DNA of 64,000 nucleotides. It comes from Gracilaria vermiculophylla (lineage: Eukaryota; Rhodophyta; Florideophyceae; Gracilariales; Gracilariaceae). The DNA lies in NCBI GenBank assembly GCA_019155205.2, contig JAHNZQ020000308.1, positions 2,659,998 through 2,723,997 of the forward strand, given 5' to 3'. A program made the translations under genes and the position numbers. Numbering within the stretch: position 1 is the stretch's first letter; the number at the start of each line of letters is the position of its first letter. Under the pieces are notes generated by a model. It was given only the letters and a program-made list of their open reading frames with translations, did no database searches and was not told the DNA's origin. Below, in pieces: positions 42,304 through 51,851 of the stretch.

Positions 42304-42729
42304 ATGCCGGCTAAACATCTGGAAATGCAAAACCGTAAGGCGACTTCCTCGGCTGTGGGCAGTAACCCAACTAAAAAGTTGTCGCAAACCCTGAAGCGCT
42401 CTTTTCTGTCAAAATTACGTCGAGCTGGGTTTAATGACATTAACCTGCCCGCGGGCCGGCCGACAAGCTCCTCAAGTGTGCAAAGTGTGAGCGAGAACCG
42501 GTCGGAGCAATCAAACATCGACGTAGAGCAATCAAACATCGAGATAGAGCAACAAGATCGAGAAAGTGCAGAAACTGAACAAGCGAATAAATCCCTGACT
42601 CCAGAAGAACTGCTCTTACGTGAATCCTTGACTCCAGAAGAACTGCTCTTACATGAATGGCGACACTACGCAATGTTTGAGACAAGTATTTCCGCCCGTG
42701 TCGAGGATTCCTTTTGGCTGTACGTATGA
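42304..42729 (+). CDS. Small acidic hypothetical protein with internal tandem repeats
   Basis: A 141-residue protein starting MPAKHLEMQNRKATSS. A basic first third with KKLSQTLKRSFLSKLRR is followed by an acidic, Gln-rich region holding two in-frame tandem duplications: EQSNIDV/EQSNIEI (21-bp units at 42505-42546) and SLTPEELLLRE/SLTPEELLLHE (33-bp units at 42592-42657). It ends 16 bp from the stop of the convergent TCAIM-like gene. No family recognised. Because the repeats keep the frame and the ends fit the space, it is probably coding. Confidence 0.5.
   Translation: MPAKHLEMQNRKATSSAVGSNPTKKLSQTLKRSFLSKLRRAGFNDINLPAGRPTSSSSVQSVSENRSEQSNIDVEQSNIEIEQQDRESAETEQANKSLTPEELLLRESLTPEELLLHEWRHYAMFETSISARVEDSFWLYV
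42505..42657 (+). repeat. Two in-frame short tandem duplications (21 bp and 33 bp units)
   Basis: Two 21-bp units at 42505-42546, with a partial third, and two 33-bp units at 42592-42657. Both lie inside the small hypothetical gene and preserve its reading frame. Within each pair only a few bases differ, so the duplications look recent. Confidence 0.9.
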
Positions 42730-42745
42730 AAGGCTACTTACTGCA

Positions 42746-44236
42746 TTATATGGGGAGCCACTGATCGTAGTCGAACGGGAGTTCTATCTCTCCAGTATCC
42801 ACTAGCATACGAGTTTGGGTTCCAACCACCAAAGGAACTCCATCAAGGACGCTTCGAAGTCTTTTTGAATCAGCGCTCAACTTCAGAAGGACTGTGTTCC
42901 AATCTTCATCAGAAACATTTTCTAGTCTCCTCAAGCCTGGGATTCCAAGAGCGCGTCTGACAGAAGACAGTCTTTTTTCTTCGCTTTCGGACAATGCCTT
43001 CTTCTTCTCATATTCTCGGCTAACGTATCCACCATGGGCCCGCAACGTTTCCGCAATGGTGCTTTGGTTACTGTGAATACCAACACGGAGCACACCTTGC
43101 TCAGTATCTGCATGAAAGCCATGACCGTCGGTAAACATCACTGCAAGAGAGTAAGCTTCGTTGATGAATACGGTGATATTTCCCTTTTTGATCGATTCAA
43201 TAAACGAGATCAAGAGATTGCGATATGCCTCTAAGGACACGCTTCCGATGAGAAGAGCCTCTAGATTATTCCCTTTCACTTTGCTCGCATCATTTACCGA
43301 TTCCCAGTGACTACCAGCAATCAAGTCTATGTCGTGCATGACAAGGCGCACCCCAAGAGCTCGAGCGAATTCAGCTTCCAAAGCACGCAATTCGGAGACC
43401 AAATCGTGACTGGCTTTTACTGCGGAGCGTATCTGTTCCGATCTGAGAGTCTTTATCCATGTCTCGTCTGGAGCACACGCACCCAGCACTACAAAAGGAA
43501 AGTATCCATTCGTATTGACTTCCACGTGAAATCCACCGTCGAGCTCGATGATCAAGTTACGCATATCAACACCCTGCAATTTTCTTACGATTCGATTCAG
43601 CCGCCTGAACAACCTTTCGAGCTTTACCGGTAAACCTGTGCCTAGAACTATTGTGAATCCTGTGGACCTTTGCAGAGCTAATCTTGTCACCAAAACTTCA
43701 GTATCAGCTGCACTTTGCGCGGCACTCGCCAGGTCATGGTTTCTCTTTTGGATAGATTCCATTTCAACTTTTCGGGCATACTTAACAAGCTCCCTTAATG
43801 ATGTGAATTTTGCACCATTAGTTTCGACTCCACTTCCCGGTAGGATATTTTCCGGAGGTGGTTCCAACTCCAATTCATTAAAAAGAGATGCCAGAGCATG
43901 ACCAAGCCTTGATTCATGCAGATTTATCACAGCTTTTCTCAATCGTTTGCCATCATACTCAGGTCGGGTGTTTTCTTTGTGAGCATAAAACACTAGTTTT
44001 TGCGATGCTTTTGGTGCTTCTGGAGGAAGTTTGACACGAGGTTCGGCTCTGTCAAAGTGCCTGTCGATCACTGACTGCAAAACTTGAAAGGATTGTTCAT
44101 TCACTTTCCTCTCCTGTGGAAAACGGCCCAACCGATCAGGATGAATGTGTTTATAAAGTCGTAACACGTGTTTCTTCAGCTCCCGCAGTTTGGCTTCTGC
44201 ATGGACGGTTGTTGAAAATCGACGGTACATTTCCAT
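42746..44236 (-). CDS. TCAIM-like mitochondrial protein (DUF4460/DUF4461)
   Basis: A 496-residue protein. It starts MEMYRRFSTTVHAEAK, a short mitochondrial-type leader; a second ATG two codons later is possible. An N-terminal J-like segment follows: LRELKKHVLRLYKHIHPDRLGRFPQ, which keeps the HPD tripeptide. The middle and C-terminal parts match the DUF4460/DUF4461 pair of T-cell activation inhibitor, mitochondrial (TCAIM) proteins, with FRRLNRIVRKLQGVDM, GACAPDETWI and MHDIDLIAGSHWE. TCAIM in vertebrates binds mitochondrial matrix proteins and HSP60 in place of client control; the role in algae is unknown. It ends 16 bp from the plus-strand small gene. No introns. Confidence 0.82.
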   Translation of the reverse strand: MEMYRRFSTTVHAEAKLRELKKHVLRLYKHIHPDRLGRFPQERKVNEQSFQVLQSVIDRHFDRAEPRVKLPPEAPKASQKLVFYAHKENTRPEYDGKRLRKAVINLHESRLGHALASLFNELELEPPPENILPGSGVETNGAKFTSLRELVKYARKVEMESIQKRNHDLASAAQSAADTEVLVTRLALQRSTGFTIVLGTGLPVKLERLFRRLNRIVRKLQGVDMRNLIIELDGGFHVEVNTNGYFPFVVLGACAPDETWIKTLRSEQIRSAVKASHDLVSELRALEAEFARALGVRLVMHDIDLIAGSHWESVNDASKVKGNNLEALLIGSVSLEAYRNLLISFIESIKKGNITVFINEAYSLAVMFTDGHGFHADTEQGVLRVGIHSNQSTIAETLRAHGGYVSREYEKKKALSESEEKRLSSVRRALGIPGLRRLENVSDEDWNTVLLKLSADSKRLRSVLDGVPLVVGTQTRMLVDTGEIELPFDYDQWLPI

Positions 44237-45350
44237 TCGAATTTGAGCGACAAGTCGGATGAAGAGGTATGGGTTTCCGAAACCAGGTTCCAGTAATTCT
44301 CAAAACTATTTTTTCATTCACTCGACTTCGAAGATTCGATCGTGTGGGAAACATTTGAATGTAGAAGTTGATATCACTTTGCTTCCTCGGGACTAGCCAC
44401 AAACCAGAGGCTGCCACCAGAAAACTGATGATGATGGACAAGATGTTGAAATCAATGTTTTCGTCCTCTTCAAGTTCACCATTCACATCAAACATGTGCT
44501 TTGGGGCCTGGGAACGAACACATTTGCACCCTTTCCCATTGAGGGTGAACAGATAGGCTTATTATCGGCCGCGAGCAGGGACTTGAACCAGCAGCTTCCG
44601 AATCAGAGAGATTTGGCAAAAATACAGTGTCGCTCAACTTTTGTCCACTGTAATCTGATCATTTCTGGGCCGTGCCATTCACCGTTGGGCTTCCTTTTTC
44701 AAGGCCCTTGAACTACCTTCATCATTAACACCTCTCGATCTAAAACCTCTCCGTTGTGAAACCTCAGAATTCTGTGGCTGGGATCTAGATGTTTTGCCTT
44801 CAAAAGTTTGCTGTTGGAGCAATCATCTTCCCATTCTGGAGTTCCAATCAATGCTGGAATTTTGCTCGCGGTGGATAGCGCACGAATATCATGGTCATCA
44901 ACGAACGACAGTCGTCATGTTTGATAGCAATCGATATTCCTCTTGCCATTGAAAGGCTAAAAGCAAAATCTCATAGGACAAGCTTGCCTCGTACATCGTG
45001 TATTTTGTGGGTTCGTGAAAATAATTCCGCATAAGCACTGACTGCGTTGTCGATGGCAGACCCGTCTGAAACAGACCAGACGCAAAGGCGGAAACGCTGG
45101 AAAAAAGCATGTGGAACAAAAACAGTACTTCGAGCCCCGAACTTCGTGGTTAGTGAGATAAGTCCCAAGCAATTATTTCAATACTGTGCCTATTACTCCA
45201 CCTTCCTCATCTTACAGGTCAAAAGAGTTCTTGCTCTTTAATATTGCACTACCTCACTAGACTAAAGTACATCCTCACTAGGATCTCCTAGATATCTAAA
45301 ATTCCAAACTGAACCTACTCCCCAATAATTGCGACTTAAACCGTTTGTGT
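44237..45350. other. Spacer with one tRNA-like fragment
   Basis: No gene was recognised. At about 44562-44606 the minus strand reads like the 3' half of a tRNA (GGTTCAAGTCC followed by a CGCGGCC end), but its arms do not pair properly and no 5' half is found. Confidence 0.4.
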
Positions 45351-48300
45351 TTACAATCCACTTGTTTCGAAGCGAACTCTCGTCCCGCGACGACCACAAA
45401 TGGGCGCAGGTTCATGCCATGATACATCGACAGTCATATCGTCCATTGGACGTAAATCGGTCACATCCGTCAGAAACTCTGATGGCGCCAAAGATGATGT
45501 GTCATCAGTTCCAGGGGTCAGCACGATCAACAGATCATCATGATGCCAACTTTTTCTAATATCCTTATGAGGCGGGTTCAAAATAACGTCTGTGTAGCGA
45601 ACCGTGCCTTGATTTTCGTTCTCGGTTTGAACAACCTCTCTGCCGAGGTAACCCATAATGATTGTGCCAACATCCCGGCCTCGAGCCATAAGTTCAAAGA
45701 AACTGACTCTCTCGTGAGAAGATATGTCGACATATGTATCCACACCCTCAAGTGTAATCTCGGAATCATATGGGTCGAAGAGAGTGTTCAGAACTCGATT
45801 CACAGACCTGTCTTCTGATACCATTGCTACCGCCTTGGAAATCAAGTCACTGCTTGCGACTACAGCATCAATCGAATTCACAATAGATAGCATAGCCCTG
45901 GATCGAGAGTCCACAATTTCTCCGACTATAACCCCCATTGGACCTTGTACATCGACAGTATTCCTCGAGCCAAGAAACTTTTGACTCTTCGCTCTAGCGA
46001 GACCGTTCGAAATTCCTCCTTTTACAGCCTTTGCGAGACTTGCTCTGTTAAAGCTTCGAGGATCATCAAAATTCTTCCCCAATTGAAGGGTGAGGCGTTT
46101 GGAACTTACGGTCTCAGCGTGCTTGCTATCAGATTTTCTGCGGGTGATAATGTCTTGAATCATCATTACAACTGTTATGACTCTCGCATCAGCTCCGTCT
46201 CCAATCCCAGATTTTCCAATGGAGTTTGCATCTGAAGACGCCTTCGAAGCGCTCCTGACTTTTGAAACGCTGGATGCATCTGAACCGCCTACAATCACAC
46301 TCGTAAATGATTCCAGAGGCAATTCTGCCAGGACATTTCTGCGACATGCTCCCACATGATGAACTACATTCACTTTGGAAGCACTGTTTTCCCATCCGCG
46401 CAGCCGCAACTCGCTTTCGCGTTGTTCAACTGGCATTTCACTTAAGATCCAGAACTCTGATCCGAGAGGTGCGACTGCTGAAAACACTTGCAACAAGTTG
46501 CCCATATCAAATCTCCACCCACAGAAAAGCACTCTATCCACGTCATTTCCTGGGACATCTCTACTTTCCAAACGAGAAAGAGAAAGTGATGGATTAGCGG
46601 CCCAAGTCGTGGAGAAGTTACGAATTGCTTCAAGACCTCCAGCGCAAATCTCAATATATCGGTACCCACTGGGAGATGAATGGTCAGGCACTTTTTCTCG
46701 GATGAGTGGATGTGTTATAGAAGCACAGTAGGTATCATCGTCTTCAGCTAATACAATGATTTCATCCCCATCTTCAATCACGTATGAGTCCTGCGGATTC
46801 AGCAAGAGTTCTCCGGAAGCCGTTTTCACACCTACAAACAACCAAAATATTCGCAAACAGGAGATGGTACACAACAAACGTTAGCACGGTGACAGCTTCT
46901 TGCTACTCGCATACAGAATCATTCATTCATTCACTTACCTAATGGGATACCATCTTCAAAACTGCTCAAGAGATCACAGAAACATTTCTATGTCAGATTC
47001 TTTTTTAACATCGTCAATGTCATGTCAGATTGAACTTACCATAGCAGAACTTCTTTGAAACATAGACCCCGCAGAATTCCCCACTGCCCAGAATACGTTT
47101 CACAGCCATCGAACCCGAGCTAATTTTAACAAAACGGAACATAAATTCAGAGCAGGTTAGATTACTCACTTGGTGGGAGCTCTTGAAGTGGAATTTCCAT
47201 AACTTACCAAATCTTGCCAAACATCGGCCACGAGGGGGTTTCTCGCGGCCTGTAGCATCAATCGCCCGACTACATCATGAGCCAGAACCGGTTCAACCAA
47301 TTCCGGACATATTGACTTCATAATAGCTGCATTTTCAGTATCCATTACCTCGATTACAATCCGCGATGGACGGACAACTTTGATCTTCTTTGACCTGTTT
47401 TGCTTCTTAGACTCGCGCACAGCTTTCTCCCTTTCCATTCCGGCCACAATACTGAGTAAAATTTGAAGAGATCGAGCATCGTTGGCTTCCGCGTCATAAT
47501 CGCTATCTCCGAGAATAATGATAGATTTTGCTCTAATAAACGAAACTTTCTTCAGGTCGTGGTACGACAACGGTGAGCCCGATCGGCAAACAACTCTAGT
47601 GCCTGCCTTGGCGAAGTTGAACTCAGACTGAGCTATATCGTTCTCCATATCCTCTTTTTCTCTCTTATCACTAAGACAAACCAAGACATTGCTGCCCGCA
47701 CTTTGTCCTGCTTTGGCCAGCTGTGTCATTACGGACAACCACTTGACTGACCACCCTATAATGAGAGTGTGCCCCTCTTCCTGTTCATGTGCAACACAGG
47801 TTGTAGCAAAATTTGACCGGTTAGTAAGCTCACTGATCGTCTCCCGTAGGTAGCTGGAAAAAACGTACCGTTACAGCACTCTCTCCCTTGCGAAGACTGT
47901 CGTATTTTGTTTGTACTGCGTCAGAAATGATTGAGAGTAAAAGTGCAGTTAAGACAAGACCGCCAACGTTGATGCAGACGGCCAAAAGTCGTAACGACGG
48001 GTTTTTGGAATTGATGAATCCCCAATCCAAACCAGACCCTAGTGCGGCAGCCCATAGGGAATCGACCCAAGGCTCATTTGCCATCCAGCTGATTAGAGTC
48101 CCTGAAGTCAATATTAGAAACCATGTTAAAACTAACAAAAACAGCCCTTTTGCATACCTTTGTCCAAGTCGAGAATGAGGTTGAAGAATTAGTGGTCTTT
48201 CTGTTAGCCTTGGTTTATATGTCACCTATTCTCTCTTCAAGATATGAATGTTAAGGCTAGAGACTTACGAGTTTGTTGACATCCAGTAGTCGATGTAATA

Positions 48301-48624
48301 CAAGGCCTTTTCTCTGAAAGTTGGTCCATGCTGCAAACGCCTGGATTTGTATGCCTTGTAAGTGGTACCCAGAATCTCCATAGCTCCTAAGAATACTCTT
48401 AGTCGTTTCAAGAATAGAAAGAATACACTCATCATCAATGCTTTGAAAAGACCATGGTAAACGAAGGTCATGAATACAATAAAGTATCCGATGTAACGAA
48501 GAAGTTTGGGCGGCAAAGTGGGACTAAGTTCTGTCCTTGATTGGCTGCCAACTCTGCGCAGGTGCTTCGAAAGCATTCTACGGTTTCGAGTTCGCCTTCG
48601 AGATTTTGCTCTGCAGCTCATCAT
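45351..48624 (-). CDS. CASTOR/POLLUX-type ion channel, six exons
   Basis: Exons 48624-48269, 48208-47869, 47780-47208, 47119-47040, 46961-46939 and 46831-45351 join in phase to 950 residues. After an Arg-rich N-terminus come membrane helices (YIGYFIVFMTFVYHGLF, GLFLLVLTWFLILTSG, LLAVCINVGGLVLTALLL) and the linker DSLRKGESAVT. RCK-like domains follow: LIIGWSVKWLSVM, VLVCLSDKREKEDMENDIA, VVCRSGSPLSYHDLKKVS, VLAHDVVGRLMLQAA, IPLGVKTASGELLLNP and IVLAEDDDTY. The motifs match plant CASTOR/POLLUX and algal relatives, which are calcium-regulated channels of nuclear or plastid envelopes. The presumed filter region reads ALGSGLDWG, unlike the ADAGN or ADSGS of plants. Intron sizes are 60, 88, 88, 78 and 107 bp. 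Exon 5 is only 23 bases long. Confidence 0.9.
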
Positions 48625-49374
48625 GCTTGTGAGATGATACTTGTTTCCTGAGAAACTATATGAAAACGAGATAGTTGACTGGGTACAAGTTTACGTCAAA
48701 AACCTTGGATGCTGGTAAGCACGAGTTGCACTTTTTTAGCGGGACACTTTTGGTGAGCCATGCAGGTCTTGAAGGCTACTCGTACAATTTCATGGGATTT
48801 CTACGATTGAGCACTCTATATCTAGTGTTTCCCCGAGTCAAGGCGTGTAACAATAAAAACTGAATGGAAATCATGCGTCGCATGCTTCGTAAGGGCTGCA
48901 AAAGTTTTGAAATTCAACGAATCCTCTTCGCTGAGAATTGTGGCCATTGACAGCACAAGTCAGCTCTGTTTAGCTACCACACCGAAACGTTTTTGATTCA
49001 AGTATTTTCATAAGTGAATGTGTATACTCCTAATCGGGGTTGAACACGTCATCGGCAAAATATGAATTAACGTACAGGATAATCCTTGCGGATAAAATTT
49101 CCTTGTGACTGAAACACCGTCAACCGATAGGAGGATTGCGTGAACAACAAGATAAGGCATATAACACGTAGTTGCGCGGTAGTCTGCGGCAGAACCACGA
49201 AATGAGACGAACTCTGTGCGTAGAGTTGCAAAAGAAGTCGATCCTAAACATGTAATGTCTCCTCAATGTTTTCCTAAAGGGCACTGCCAAGTATGAGTCT
49301 ATGACAGTTACAGAGATCAGACTGTTTCTACTCAACATCTTCTCCATGTCCAACAGACTTGATACGTCCCTTCT
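48625..49374. other. Spacer, nothing recognised
   Basis: The promoter side of the channel gene and the 3' side of VPS29. Only short frames. Confidence 0.45.
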
Positions 49375-50391
49375 TCAAAAATTGACGCGGTCAATTAACA
49401 AACCATCCTGGATAAAATACAATGTTTACATGCAGATAAATGAGAGTTAGGAGGGGAGCAAAAACAAGCACAGTTTTGTAAACAAACAACATACCACTTC
49501 ATCAAGAACGTACGAATAAGTTACGATCTTGGTTCCTTGCACATCCATTAAAATAAAACTTGGCGGTGAAAGCGTTTGATCGACCGTGGTATACGCACCA
49601 GTGGCCTACACAAAAACGAAGAAACAGAACAGTTAGAATCAGTTCCTGTGGTAAAGTGAAACAAGCACAAACAGGAAAAGTCCCATTTTGAGATATTTTG
49701 TATGTTTGAGTTATAGACAAACAGCGTACCGAACCAGGATTGATAAGAAGCCCGCCATCTTGGGCTCGCCATAAGTTAAGTCGATGTGAACTCCCAGTTA
49801 TGAGCACATCTACGCCCATTTCTCTGTACCTCATGGAACCCACCGAATCATTCAATTGGCCACAAGAACATGTTAGAAAATATTGCAGATTAGCGGTAGA
49901 ATTCTAGTGGTAGATACCTTCTTAGTGCCTCTGCCCCTGACTTTGAACCGTAGGGAATGACTTGATGGCCATGGCAGACACCAAAAGAAAGATTACCAAC
50001 ATTGACAATGGCCTTCTCCGGATACATGGTCTAAAAACGCTCAAATTCAATATCAAATGGTTAGAGACCTTGATGAACTAACTTGCAGCAATGAAGTAAC
50101 AAGAAAAGTGGCGTACCGAATCCATGTCTCCTGCAACTATATGTACTTCAGGTCCTAGGGAATGTAGGTATTGATCGATTTCTGCGCTGCATAGATTCCC
50201 CGTACAAAGTATGAATTGTATTTTGCCAGGTGTTAGCAATGTTCTAAAGCGTTTTGGCAAACCTGGTGACCTTTGGGGAACATGAAAGTCCCCAATTGCT
50301 AGAACTAACTGCTTTGTCCAATATATAAAGTTAGAACCTCCTTCCGACACTCGCAAAAATCTAGAACTCGATAGAATGAACATACGACCAT
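49375..50391 (-). CDS. VPS29: Retromer subunit VPS29, six exons
   Basis: Exons 50391-50386, 50308-50117, 50030-49918, 49829-49730, 49605-49495 and 49407-49375 give 184 residues, the usual size. Translation starts MV|LVLAIGDFHVPQRS, so the first coding exon is two codons. Then PGKIQFILCTGNLCS, VHIVAGDMDS, VNVGNLSFGVCHGHQVIPYGS, MGVDVLITGSSHRLN, GLLINPGSATGAY and FILMDVQGTKIVTYSYVL. It is a metallophosphoesterase fold used as a scaffold for VPS35 in retromer at endosomes. The catalytic His of true phosphatases is changed (FHVP, GHTH is SSHR), as known for VPS29. Introns are 77, 86, 88, 124 and 87 bp, with GTATGT/GTACGC/GTATCT donors and CTAAC branch points. Confidence 0.95.
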
Positions 50392-51173
50392 TTCAACTTA
50401 AATAATACGCTCGTGCACGGAGAAGCGCCTTGTCGCCTTCTTAAGCACAAAATTTTCAAATGTCTCGCCTTGAGATCTTCAGGACCTTCAATAGGCTTTC
50501 GTAGCGTTAAGTTTGATGGGTCAGATTTGAGTCCGCGAATATACTTGCATGGAAAGGGAACGTTAAGATTGAGTAGTTAGAGGACGACCCTTGTACCTTT
50601 ACGACATCTGTTTAGCGCGCCCAGATAGGTGCGCACACGCGAAAGTGTTGTATTCTGACGCACAGCTTTCCGAGCGGTACACTACGTGCACGTGTAAGAA
50701 ACATAGGGCAAGCGAGAGGCAGGCATTTTGTTCTGCCCGGTATCTGAAATTCGGTTTCAAATGGAACCCGAGCCTTCAAATTAATCCAAAACTGATGAAA
50801 ACTCCCCGGATATGGTGGACACACCCAATTCCGTGACACGTGCTTTTGAAACAAACGAATTTACCGGGTGAAGAAGAAAGGGCCTTAAATTTTATAGAAA
50901 AGCTTACAAAAGGTTCCTTTGCGTTTTACAAAATATGACACGATAACCGTCGTGTACAACTGACCACCTAGTACAGGTACGTGTACCTGCGCCGCAGCAC
51001 AAAGCGAATAGGATGGCGACGACGACGGAGCAAACCACCTTTGTCGGCATTGACGGATCCAACCTCTGCCGTTTGCGTGCAGATCCTGGCTGCTAGCCCC
51101 TTTCATTCTCTCGTTCTTTTTCTTCACACGATAGAGTTTTGATTGCAGCCGGTAGCGTTAGTTCTGTCTAAAA
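50392..51173. other. Shared upstream region of VPS29 and eS17
   Basis: Divergent promoter region; no gene. A weakly palindromic GTACAGGTACGTGTACCTG lies at about 50970-50990, next to the eS17 leader. Confidence 0.45.
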
Positions 51174-51691
51174 ATGGTACGTGTTGAGTTCGATTTGTTG
51201 AAATTGTGCGACGCTTTTGGCGTTGAAGCGCAACACTCTTTTTTTCTAACGAGTTTGCTCTTTCATGCTATATTCAAAAGGGTCGAGTTCGCACCAAGAC
51301 CGTCAAGAAATCCGCCCGCCAGGTTATCGAGAAGTACTATTCTCGCCTCACTCTGGACTTCCAGACTAATAAGAGAATCTGCGATGAAGTTGCCATCATT
51401 CCCTCGAAACGCCTGCGAAATAAGGTTGCAGGATTTGTCACTCATCTCATGACCAGGATCCAGAAGGGACCTGTCCGTGGCATCTCCCTCAAACTCCAGG
51501 AAGAAGAAAGAGAGCGTCGGATGGACTTCGTCCCGGAAGTCTCTGCTATTGACCTTGAGGTCATTGAGGTGGATGGTGAGACTCGCGAAATGCTCAAGGA
51601 TCTCGACTTGGCCAAGCTCCCTGGACTCGTCTTGCAGACACCTCAGGGTACTGGCGGTCGTCGCTCGCGGTACGACAGGGACCGACGCTGA
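51174..51691 (+). CDS. RPS17: Small-subunit ribosomal protein eS17, two exons
   Basis: Exon 1 contributes only the ATG (51174-51176); a 104-bp intron (GTACGT donor, TTCTAACG branch point, AAAAG acceptor) follows at once, then exon 2 at 51281-51691. The product is 137 residues: [60 protein letters not shown] and [19 protein letters not shown], the standard eS17 order, on the head of the 40S subunit. Length is typical. An intron between the start codon and codon 2 is also seen in other eukaryotic ribosomal protein genes. Cytosolic; expected to be strongly expressed. Confidence 0.96.
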
Positions 51692-51851
51692 GCGCCGTAA
51701 CACATTATCTTGATGCACTTATAAAGAAAGACTGTTTTATCCCGACATGCCTTGTATTTAAACATATTATGTTAAAGTGCTCAGGCGCCATACATATCAG
51801 GGCAGTGAGCTTTCTGTACGCACGCAAGCATTTGTCGGTGAAAGCATTGTT

